The notes under the pieces were generated by a model that worked only from the letters and a program-made list of their open reading frames with translations, was not told where the DNA came from and ran no database searches. A program made the translations under genes and the position numbers. A stretch of DNA of 16,700 bases. Origin: Larix sibirica. Lineage: Eukaryota > Streptophyta > Pinopsida > Pinales > Pinaceae. Below are positions 8,623 through 16,700 of the stretch, in pieces (position 1 is the stretch's first letter; each line of letters starts with the position of its first letter). The stretch spans positions 8,416 through 25,115 of the forward strand of contig NWUY0300031177.1 in NCBI GenBank assembly GCA_004151065.3. The letters are read 5' to 3'.

Positions 8623-10514
8623 ATCTANTGTTGATCTATTTCTTGTATGACTGTGTGTAAATGTTATTATACCTTAGGTATATGTTAGATGTCCTAAATG
8701 TTTTAATTATGGACTGCTATCTATCTCTGAAAAGTATCTTTTTATTATCTATTAGGTTAGGAATATTGAAATGATAGTTATTTTTGAATGAATGCTAAAA
8801 TGATTGAATATAAATTCTTTCTGTATTTTTCCACTCACAATAATGTGACGTACTCTAGTACAGAAAGATTTGTTTAAGAGAATAGATTTGAATGATCCTT
8901 TAGTGATAGAATGAATGATTTTGAATCAATTTTTGATCTTCATTCTAAAATAATTTATAGCCATGAATGTAAAACAATACTGAAAAATACTCAGAATATA
9001 TAATTTCAGTGGTTCTATTAGAAAGTTCATATTGATTGCAGAACTATAGTATTTTAAATGTTAACACATATTTCCAATATTACACAGTCAATATTAGTAC
9101 TAAGTATATGTTCATAGAATGAATTAATATATATTTATTAGCCATTCTCTGGACAGGATAATTACTGTAGAAGCAGATAAGTAAATATATATATAAACAA
9201 ATAAATTACAATCTCTATTATATAAACCATAACAGAGCTCTTATTCCCTCTATATAAGCATTCAAAAGTATTTTTTTATTTCCAATCAAAATTCAGATTA
9301 CTTAAAACATAGATAGAATATAAACTGGAACATTATAAAATGAATTCCTTCATTTCTAAACAAATTATCCATAAGGGATTAACATAAATGATATACAAAT
9401 AATCCACAAGCTAAACTTCAATACTGTTCGATACTTTAAGTATTACGACATATGAACTATGCCTAGGGTTAAACCCTGTAAGCTTCAACAATTATCATTC
9501 TATCTTAATACACTCTTTCCAAACATTATGAATTTTTAGAAGCACTTAATCATACAGCAAGGGGAGAGACCAAAAGGACTCCCCTATATCAGCTATCTAT
9601 TATAAACAGATAAATCGTTCATCAAAGTAACAACATTTAGCAACCGAAGGCTTAAATTTTCAACATAGAAAATTTAAACAAAATTCCTACGAAGTATCAT
9701 AACAGAGTTCCGATGACAATCCATGTTGGATGCATCATTGAGAGCATAAAATTTATAGCTCGTCAAAAGTCTGAACTCATTTAAATTTAGCTCAAGGGAT
9801 CGAGTCTTGGGATTGAGTTCACCCGAGTCATAAACCTTGGCAGGGTTTAGGGTTTAGAAAGCCTGTAATTAAATAACCATTAAATATTACTTTTCCAAGT
9901 TACACTGAGTTAAGTTACAGCTTGAACCTTTACTCACAGCGTATTCACACGCAGGGCAATGCCCGAATTCTTCTTCACGTCTTATGTTTCATTTACAAGC
10001 TCAGCTCATTCATTTCATAGTATATATTTAAAAATCATATGAACATAGGTTGAGATCCAATAGGGCCATAATGGCTTAAGCTATTTGTTTAAAAATAAAA
10101 ATGACAGAGGGGGCTCTGCCCAGAATTATCAAAATTTAAAAACGCAGAGATTCCTAAAAGGGTTATCTACATGCCCAGAAATTAAAAACAATTAAATGAC
10201 GATTGGAGGGTTCAACCCTAAATACCTCAGAAATTCATTCATATACAAGAATATAACAACCCAAAACTCGATTTTAATTACTAAAGTATATTCCAAACCG
10301 GGTTCGTAAGAGTAGTAGCTCGAGAGTTTAATACCCTACATTTCTTTTACAAAGTTTCCAAATGGCTTACAAAATGTCTAAACAAAACAGTAAAACCAAA
10401 TACAAGTTGATACTGCATCTTGGCGAAGTCACACAGACTGGCATCAATGCCATAACATCACCATTCTTATCAAGAGTCACAAATAGGGTGTCCAAGAGAA
10501 TCATTGAGGCTTAC
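8623..10514. other. Gene-free AT-rich spacer, probably decayed element sequence on the minus strand
   Basis: No coding region is supported on either strand. It is AT-rich, with a minus-strand TATA-like TATATAGAGGG near 9252 and two adjacent TTTAGGG-like units at 9842-9857. A pair of possible minus-strand LTR ends (TGTTATAT reading down from 10258, and GATCAACA ending at 8629) could bound an LTR of about 1.6 kb, but the flanking bases show no target duplication. I therefore do not call one. Its position between the B LTR and the reverse-oriented C block suggests it is the internal part of C. Confidence 0.4.
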
Positions 10515-10826
10515 CAGGGCCATAAGATTAACATATTCCTCAGGAGCAACCACTTCACTCATCACAACTTCAACATTGACGAGAGGCTGACCTAACACAG
10601 CATATCAACATAAACAAACTGGTTAAAAGATTTAAAAAAGAATCTAATGAAAATATAAACGATGTTTATCATTGAACCTTGTAAAAAACTCAAACTCAAA
10701 TGTGGCGTACCTTTGGTTCAGTATCATGCCTGGAGCAGTGCCAATAACTTCAACATCGAACTCGGTGGTTATGCATGCAGTTATCAAAACTCTGGAATGC
10801 AGGTTAAGAGATTCATCATCGAAACC
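10515..10826 (-). other. Two exon-like open segments with splice-like borders, unrecognised
   Basis: On the minus strand, 10826-10711 is open (38 codons) between TTACAG and GTACG, reading in part TTEFDVEVIGTAPGMILNQ. A second segment, 10591-10515, lies between GTGTTAG and GTAAGC and reads in part VNVEVVMSEVVAPEEYV. The two share a VEV core and a following AP, as if related. The splice phases do not join without a stop, so this is not a working gene as it stands. It may be a captured or decayed gene fragment, part of element C's body, or chance. I do not recognise the protein. The plus-strand frame 10362-10595 overlaps and has nothing to support it. Confidence 0.22.
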
Positions 10827-11034
10827 CTGTAAGGGTTAAAACATTTTCAAAACCCCGGTAAAACCGAGAGCCTATCGGCTCCTTCAACCAACCTTACAAA
10901 TGAATCGAGTAAACGTTGAAAGTGGTCTATCAATGCACAGTTAGGGTTTTACAAAAAACCCCAAGCCATCACGTGAACAAACACCGCAGGGATTGCCATG
11001 ATGCATCCCATTAAGAATTCACATTAGTATGCAT

Positions 11035-11088
11035 TTAAGTCTTACTCTGTCGAGGTTTAGTACACCTGCCAGCAGTATAATCCACCAT
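11035..11088 (-). pseudogene. Possible start of gag of element C (17 codons, then stop)
   Basis: On the minus strand a good start context (ACCATGG) lies some 40 bases after the primer-binding-like site and opens a short basic frame, MVDYTAGRCTKPRQSKT, before a stop. Position and basic character suit the beginning of a gag gene, but nothing downstream confirms it. The remaining bases between this and 10826 show no clear coding. Confidence 0.25.
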
Positions 11089-11097
11089 GGTTAAATC

Positions 11098-11153
11098 TTA
11101 TGTGTTGGTCTGTAGTCGAGAGCCCAGTTTTGTTACCAACCCTCAACACATAA
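11098..11153 (-). other. Primer-binding-like site of element C inside a 10-bp inverted repeat
   Basis: On the minus strand TGGTAACAAAACTGGG starts at 11138. It resembles the initiator tRNA-Met site (TGGTATCAGAGC...) with several changes. It is enclosed by TTATGTGTTG (11098-11107) and CAACACATAA (11144-11153), a perfect 10-bp inverted repeat. In RNA this would place most of the primer site in a 36-base loop. Confidence 0.5.
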
Positions 11154-12020
11154 CGAAATCAATAAATTGAAGCTCTGATCTAAAGTTTAAAATATTATGG
11201 TAAGTATGTAATCCAACAACATATAATTACAAAGGGTTCGATATAGGAGATTTACATGTTTAACATAAAAATTAAACAAGTCTTATGATATAGTATATCA
11301 ATCCCTTACCAAAAACAATTATAATGCATGCCTACTCTATCATGAAAGAAAAGACATTTATGTCTTAAAATCCTAACTATTACTCATTAAATAGGCCATG
11401 GTTATAATTGTCACGTCATCATATTTAATAGCACAACTCGGGTATGCTTCTAAGCATGAAGCTAATAACTTTACGTGCATGCCAATGGTGTAGAATTTAA
11501 CATAAGAATTTGAAGACGGAAGGACGTACGCTACTTAAATAATCGATCGTCAACTCTTGAAAACTGGAATAGCATAATTCTTTCTTGCAATTGTTGTATA
11601 GAAATAATCAATGCGTTACCTAGATAATAGCTAAGTAAGCCACGAGGTACGCTTAGGACCCCTTCATCCAAAGAAAGAAAAGAATTAGATATCATATTCA
11701 TGAATACAATTATTCAATCACATCATTTCTAATTACAACATTTAAATTGATAAATGTTTGTTTAGGCAAGCATTCAGACGACGAAGATAGATGCATAGAC
11801 TAGAAGTATTTATGACATAACAAAATATTACAGCATTACGACTTTTCGACACATATAAACAGCTAATGATTGATTATGACTAAGTTTGTGTCGTCATAAA
11901 TATAACTAATTGTTATCGAAATGATTAAGTTATCATTATCATACTTTCCCCATAACAAATATTATTATTATTTACTGCATAGAAAATTTTAAATTTTTGG
12001 TGAAATTTGGGGATGCTACA
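11144..12020 (-). repeat. LTR of a reverse-oriented element (element C)
   Basis: Reading from 12020 downward the block begins TGTAGCATCCCCAAATTTC, a typical plant LTR start, and runs about 0.87 kb to the primer-binding-like site. At 12020 the sequence changes abruptly to integrase codons of the opposite (plus) strand, an insertion junction. A canonical CA end is not visible at the inner border, and no second LTR is in the window, so neither target duplication nor LTR identity can be tested. No gene is seen inside it. Confidence 0.55.
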
Positions 12021-12663
12021 TGAGCACTGCTACAACACCACCTACCACATGTCGATCAGGATGACTCCATTCAGAGATTTATATGTTTATGATGCTCCAT
12101 CAATTGTTGATATGACCTTCAAGGATAGGAGAGAACCCAAGGTGAAGTATTGGATATAGGAGAGGCGAGGCATCCTTCAAGTCCTTAAGGAAAACTTACT
12201 GGTGGCTCAAAACCAACATAAGGTATATGCAGACATGAAACCGATAGAACGCGGCTTTGAAGTGGGAGACTTGGTGTTTCTGAGACAGAAACATTATCGC
12301 CAGTCCTCACTTAAGAAAAGTGGTGCGAATTGATTGAAGCCTCGCTTCTACAGACCTTACAGAGTGTTCAGCGAGGTTGGCCAGGTGGCCTATGAGTTGG
12401 AGCTTCCAGAGGGGAGTAAGATTCACAATGTATTCCATGTAGCGTGCCTCGAGAAGGTATTGGGACAGAAGGTCACAACTTCTATAGAGTTACCCCCATT
12501 CGATGACAAGGGATAGTTGATCTAAGTTCCAGAGGAGAGATAAACAAGGTGATCCAGGAGTACCTGGTCAAGTGGAGACATATGCCAATAGAATATGCCA
12601 CTTGGGAGAGTGAGCAGATCATACAGCACCCCAATTTACAGTTGCTTGAGGACAAGCAATTTC
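12021..12663 (+). pseudogene. Integrase C-terminus and chromodomain-like end of element A
   Basis: Coding begins abruptly at the C junction with EHCYNTTYHMSIRMTPF, aligning with 6325 onward, then YDAPSIVDM, QNQHKVYADM, FEVGDLVFL, LKPRFYRPYRVF, AYELELPEGS and IHNVFHVACLEKVLG (conserved integrase C-terminal module). After a shift near 12535 a chromodomain-like stretch follows: EYLVKWRHMPIEYATW. It ends in EDKQFREGRNF, which overlaps the polypurine tract. Stops occur at about 12158, 12331, 12514 and 12523. The N-terminal domain, the catalytic core and everything upstream of this integrase are missing. It connects directly to A's 3' LTR, so it is the true 3' end of element A. It is less decayed than the 6313-7024 copy. 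Confidence 0.85.
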
Positions 12664-12676
12664 GGGAAGGGAGGAA
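12664..12676 (+). other. Polypurine tract of element A
   Basis: GGGAAGGGAGGAA, thirteen purines, ends exactly one base before the 3' LTR. It is the classic plus-strand primer site. Confidence 0.85.
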
Positions 12677-14462
12677 TTTCATGTCCCTTTCTGAATGACC
12701 ACCATGAGGCGACTTACTAGCCTATCTAGTTCTTGTAGGATATAGTCGTGAAGATAGGGAATTAATTAATTATCTAATGTCACCAAGGGTCAAAAGTACT
12801 TTATACAGTGACATTAATAAATAATTCAATAAATTGACTTTATAAAGGTCACTTAAATAATAAAGTGAGCAAAAAAAAGTTAAACAGGGCCAAAAGGGGG
12901 CCAAGGTAAAATTAAAATATCAAAAAGGATTATATTCTAACTAAAGTCACTTTATAATATTAAAAAGTGAGAAAGTGTAAAGGAAGTTGAAACGTCACAA
13001 GAGGGGAAAATTGAAATTATAAAAAGGGACATGAGATCTCATTCTCTCCATTCCTGTCATTTTCATTTTCGAAATAGAGAGCTCTTGAGCTTGGCTTTCT
13101 CTTGGATGAAAATCTAAGAGAGAGGGACTAATTTTGGTGGTGAGACTATCCACTCTAGTCAATGAAGGGAGAATATCACACAAGTTTTCTCATTGTGCTT
13201 CATGGCCATCACTTATTTTCCAGTATTGATCTTGGATTTGAATCTATGATGGATTTTTCTAGTGTTCTTGGAGATAAGGCGCAATAGAAGAGGAAGGGAA
13301 ACCCAAATTGTGTGGGAGGTGAGTTCACCAAAGAAGGAACACGGTCACTATTTCAAGAGATGGCACACTCAGTGTTGGAGTTCTGGCTACTAAGAAGGGG
13401 GTTCAATTGTGTCTCATTTTATCTCTTTGTTGGAGGGTGCACCATTGGGAAGAAATTGGTTCTCAACATTATCCGCTATGAGTTAAAAATGGAGGGATCA
13501 CTTGTAGCGTGACTTTCTATTAGTAGAGCAAGAGGAACATTCTTCACTATTGGAAACTATGTGGAAAGGAGTTGCTTCTCCTCTGTGTAATTCCCAAACT
13601 ATCTCCTAGTTTCTACTCATCTTTATTAGTCCAAATCGTGCCACTTATTGCTGATATATTGTTGGAGTCTTGAGTTCGAGCTTCTACAGGAATCATATTC
13701 ACCAAGAATGTTTTGTTTTGGTTTTGGAAGGGACTGTCATACAGTGGGAAGGTGAAATGATACTCACATTATCATAGGTGTAGGAACACTCTTGTATAGA
13801 CAGGGAAGGAAACTTACATCTTATTTGGATGATTGAGAAGGGTCTTGAATACAGTTACATAAACCAGGAATTTATTTGAATTGATTAAGAAATTAGACCA
13901 ACTAGTACATGCATGTTATGAGGCATATTTCCCAGTGGTAACCTACAAAACTCATACATATATCATTGAATGATCTCACAGCATGCTATTACAACATTCA
14001 AGTGGTTTAATGTATGGTGGTGAAGAGATAATACTTCCATATCTATTATCGGCACACTTAGGCATGTATACAATGTTTTAAATACATTTATATCATACTC
14101 TAATGTTTGTTGGTTTATTTCATTTTCACTTGGAAAATTGCATAGTCTCATATATACTATCTTGGTAATGAGGATATAAGTGCGCTATGAATGTATCTTG
14201 AGATAAAAAATTCCAAAAATATTGAAAACATAACCAAACATACTCAAAAATGTACAAGTCGGCCCAACAATTTAAGTTGAGGTACAAACAGTGAATTCAC
14301 CAGTTAGTTTGCAAGTATTTACAAGGGGCTTCTATCACATTCCACCCACAGTCAAATCAAATTTTACCATAGTAGTTTGAAGACAAGGTGTTGAAGAGGA
14401 ATAACCAAGTCCATTCCAGTTGGGAAAAAAATTTAATCCTTTTTTGGAACGGGAACTTCACA
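12677..14462 (+). repeat. 3' LTR of element A
   Basis: It begins TTTCATGTCCC, so the terminal TG of the 5' copy (TGTCATGTCCC) has become TT, and it ends CTTCACA. It keeps about 51 bp (13030-13081) and 116 bp (13213-13328) that the 5' copy lacks, so it is the better guide to the ancestral LTR. Small differences are spread throughout. The short frames at 13312-13512 and 13963-14151 are not considered genes. Confidence 0.88.
13018..13027 (+). promoter_or_regulatory. TATA-like box of 3' LTR A
   Basis: TATAAAAAGG is identical to the 5' copy at 755-764. From here the element could drive read-through into the LINE remnant downstream. Confidence 0.5.
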
Positions 14463-14467
14463 TTAAT
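14463..14467. repeat. Target-site duplication, right copy (TTAAT)
   Basis: TTAAT follows the 3' LTR end CACA directly and matches 410-414. Confidence 0.85.
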
Positions 14468-14893
14468 GCTCGAACAACTAGTAACCAAGCTATTCTCAAT
14501 CAATGCTTCCAACCCTAATCCTCTATGTTTACACAATGACATTGCTTCAGGAAGCAACTACAAAAGAAGTTCTAAATATTTTAGAGGAAAATTGTTTAGT
14601 TCTAAGCTAATCAAGCTCTATAGTGCTCAAGATCTAATTATTTGCAATAGTTTTATGAAATGACCTAATTCTATTCGAATGACTTGGATTCATGGGATTG
14701 GAAGTAGCATAGTTGACTATGTCATTTCCAATATCCCTTTAAGAAACCAAATAATTTAAATGACCATGAACCTGACTTGGATCATAGACATTTAATTGTA
14801 ACTCTCAACTTTCTTATGCATAGTATTCCCATAGAAACAAATTCTAAGAGTCAAAAGTACTTAATCTTCAACAAAAGTAAAGTTTATCTTTTT
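14463..14893 (+). pseudogene. LINE endonuclease domain, right half (degraded)
   Basis: The sequence continues the domain cut at 414: AAT GCT CGA ACA reads N-ART, completing the GDFNART-like motif. After a shift it reads SNPNPLCLHNDIASGSNYKR, LIKLYSAQDLIICNSFMK, then past a stop (14661-14663, a likely Trp codon) PNSIRMTWIHGIGSSIVDYV. After a further shift comes NDHEPDLDHRHLIVTLNF, the SDHRPL-type catalytic motif with Ser changed to Leu and Pro to His. Similarity fades near 14893, where a different repeat begins. No reverse transcriptase domain of the LINE is present, so the copy is truncated or its remainder has been replaced. Confidence 0.82.
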
Positions 14894-14894
14894 T

Positions 14895-15113
14895 GAAATG
14901 CCATGGGGATACCCAGTTTGGCTTGGAGATAATGCTTGAGAGAAACAATTAAATAAGATATATTTTCCCTAACAAGATTGTCTTCCCATCAAGGGAAATT
15001 TTGAGATGTCATGGGGATACCCACTTTGGCTTGGAGATAATGCTTGAGAGAAACAATAAAATTATATATATATACACATAATAAGATTGACTTCCCATAA
15101 AGGGAAATTTTGA
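14895..15113. repeat. Two tandem copies of a ~108-bp unit
   Basis: Copy 1 (14895-15002) and copy 2 (15003-15113) both contain CATGGGGATACCCA, TTTGGCTTGGAGATAATGC, TTGAGAGAAACAA, AACAAGATT or AATAAGATT, and GGGAAATTTTGA. Copy 2 carries an AT dinucleotide run at about 15063-15073. The function of the repeat is not known. Confidence 0.85.
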
Positions 15114-15354
15114 TGAAAGTGTTAAATATAAGCCATTTAATTGAGCCTCCTTTGATTATCTTATGCATTGAAGTTTTCTTTATTTACATAACAACCCCAA
15201 AGAATTTTGGGATCTTCCTGCACCAATATTGTAAAAGGAACAATAAAAATTCCTTTAGAACAAAGAGAAATTTCACACTTGTGTGTCCAATTTGTATGTA
15301 TCCACTTATACAAATCTATAGCGGAAGGTTAAAAACCATTAAACCTGCAAATAA

Positions 15355-15592
15355 CTATTGTGTTTTTGTAGTTGGAATATCATTCATTTCCTTGAACAAC
15401 ACTTCCAATAACAACACATCTTCAATCTTGTGCATTATATATGCCTTGGGTATAAAGAGATTTTGATCAATTGGAGTAGCTATTTTATTTTTAACCACAT
15501 ATTTAAATAGGAGTTTGGAAGATGAGGTTGCACTTTTACTTGCAATGCCTTCTCGCAAGGTAATAACCAAGAAAATAGTAGAATCCCTAAAA
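15355..15592 (-). other. Unrecognised minus-strand open segment
   Basis: Reading down from about 15592, after a TTTTTAGG that could act as a splice acceptor, the frame gives DSTIFLVITLREGIASKSAT, then LLFKYVVKNKIATPIDQ and YIMHKIEDVLLLEVLFKEMN, and stops at 15355. Composition and length (about 75 codons in AT-rich DNA) look more protein-like than chance. I do not recognise the family. It lies between two copies of the direct repeat, so it may itself be part of a repeated element. Confidence 0.3.
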
Positions 15593-15653
15593 ATGTTTTA
15601 GTCAAATAGTAAAAGTTGATCCTCAAGCTCCTTGCCCTGGTAGATTAAGCATT

Positions 15654-15862
15654 GAGATACCAAGGGGATCCCCACTTTGGCTTCGAGATAATGCTAATAA
15701 AATCATATCCATTTAATCATAACAAGATTGATTTCCCATCAAAGGATTTGATAAAGATATGAAATCTAACTCATTTCACTGAGCTTTCTTTTATTATATT
15801 CTACCTTGAATTTTTCTCTATATACATAAGAACCCCACAAAACTTTGGGATCTTCCTGCATT
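15654..15862. repeat. Third, extended copy of the repeat
   Basis: It starts GAGATACCAAGGGGATCCCC, lacks the TGAGAGAAACAA block, and then follows the sequence beyond copy 2 (15111-15222), sharing TTTGGGATCTTCCTGCA at the end. It is therefore a duplication of about 210 bp at an offset of about 640-650 bp, more diverged than the tandem pair. Confidence 0.75.
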
Positions 15863-15954
15863 AAGAAACCATGAGTAGATCCTTATAGAAATAAACTTTC
15901 ATAAGCTCAGTCACAACACCAACAAAATCTTCAAGCTGCAATAATGCACAATGC

Positions 15955-16400
15955 CTAGCGTTCAAAAACATAATGAGATGCATAGCCAGGAGAGGAAATA
16001 ATAGATGCATCAACAAATAACAAGCTCAACGCAAAACCCCAATTGTTGGGCCCCATTTCCAATTCCCACAACACTAAATCAATTAAACATTTGATCGTTA
16101 TTAATATATGGTATACCAAAGCAAAACCATTCTCTATATTCATTTGCAACTTGACTTATTCCATAACCCATCTGCGTCCAATATCACACCACTCAAACCG
16201 TCTTCGCTCGCACACAATGTAATTGTGGTTTTTAAGACATTATTTGCGCCATGATTGAGTTCCTCCTCATTTGCAATTGAACCAATTAACTCACCCATCT
16301 TCATTGTTGCATCATAAGTGTCTTCATTGTGACATGCGAGATGAAACATCATAGTCATGCAATTCTCTTGGCATGGGATAATATGCCATCAAAACATTGT
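15955..16400 (-). other. Unrecognised minus-strand open segments
   Basis: Two adjacent frames are open on the minus strand. From about 16390 down to 16140 one reads in part TMKMGELIGSIANEEELNHG and TTITLCASEDGLSGVILDAD, with a mixed, globular-looking composition. From 16149 to 15955 another reads ILITIKCLIDLVLWELEM and SLLFVDASIISS, more hydrophobic. They could be exons or decayed pieces of one gene, but no splice arrangement convinces me and I cannot name a family. The remaining bases to 16700 are AT-rich with nothing recognisable. Confidence 0.28.
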
Positions 16401-16700
16401 GTAATCCTAACCAATTTTTCCCAAATCTAATTAAAATTCAGCCTAAAATATGCAATTTCAGTATTCTTAAATCACAATTCTAAACAAATTTACATGCTAT
16501 TAATCTATCCAAATGCTTCAAATTGCCATTGAAACAATGATTATGATGATTTTGACATTTCAATGTTTAACCAATTTTAACAAATACAAGACAAAGACAA
16601 TTTAAGTACCCCATATCAAACGCCTATTCTTTTAAACGGATCGTGATGTGCATCGTCATTGACTTAGGATACAAATCTCAATTTGGAAGTTATATTGTCT

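Larger units (their letters stand above)
415..14462 (+). mobile_element. Element A: composite Ty3/gypsy chromovirus LTR retrotransposon with nested elements
   Basis: The outer unit is bounded by related LTRs (415-2039 and 12677-14462), a primer-binding site two bases inside the left LTR, a polypurine tract abutting the right LTR, and a five-base target duplication. At about 14 kb it is far longer than a single element needs. The excess is explained by a foreign LTR starting at 7006 (element B) and a reverse-oriented LTR-like block ending at 12020 (element C). Two integrase C-termini, at about 6313-7004 and 12021-12663, show that more than one chromovirus contributed. Coding regions are in the order gag, protease, reverse transcriptase, RNase H, integrase, chromodomain, the Ty3/gypsy order. 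All carry frameshifts and stops, so the element is not autonomous. Confidence 0.85.

Noticed and set aside
7135-8628. Two ambiguous bases (7135 and 8628) as possible biological variation
   Set aside because: Single Ns in a repeat most likely reflect consensus or assembly ambiguity.
8629-10258. Possible minus-strand LTR (TGTTATAT ... GATCAACA)
   Set aside because: Ends look right, but flanking bases do not form a target duplication, no second copy or primer site supports it, and one flank contains an N.
10362-10595. 77-codon plus-strand frame
   Set aside because: No recognised motif, and the minus strand over the same bases looks more exon-like; isolated in a gene-free spacer.
14895-15862. 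CRISPR-like array
   Set aside because: Only three long diverged units at unequal spacing, in plant DNA with no associated genes.
1-16700. tRNA, rRNA, bacterial operons, defence or phage systems
   Set aside because: No cloverleaf, ribosomal stretch, Shine-Dalgarno-led gene order or such protein motifs were seen on either strand.

Overview
The window is plant nuclear DNA, most probably from a large-genome gymnosperm. The evidence is old nested LTR retrotransposons of the Ty3/gypsy chromovirus type, a plant-style LINE, AT-rich spacers, no bacterial gene organisation and heavily decayed reading frames. The gymnosperm assignment rests on my impression of the element families and is an inference. 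I find no intact protein-coding gene and no novel functional system. The interest lies in how the repeats are nested and joined.

Layout. Bases 1-414 and 14463-14893 are two halves of one LINE endonuclease domain. It was split by an LTR retrotransposon (element A) that is flanked by a TTAAT target-site duplication. Element A has LTRs at 415-2039 and 12677-14462, a primer-binding site at 2041 and a polypurine tract ending exactly at 12676. Downstream of its 5' LTR lie broken gag, protease, reverse transcriptase, RNase H and integrase regions (about 2110-7024). This polyprotein does not run into A's own 3' end. It ends in a different polypurine tract and a different LTR (element B, from 7006). 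A region with minus-strand features follows, including an LTR-like block (element C, about 12020 down to 11144) with a primer-binding-like site. Only after that does a second integrase C-terminus/chromodomain (12021-12663) lead into A's 3' LTR.

Interpretation. The simplest history I can build is this: A inserted into the LINE, C inserted in reverse into A's integrase, and B inserted into C. Recombination between the homologous, same-direction A and B bodies then deleted what lay between, leaving an A/B chimera. This is inference. The duplicated integrase ends, the two distinct LTR starts and the exact LINE split are seen directly.

Bases 14895-16700 carry direct repeats of about 108 bp, a longer partial duplication, and a few minus-strand open stretches that look exon-like but that I do not recognise. 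Frameshifts and stops throughout show that every coding remnant is dead.
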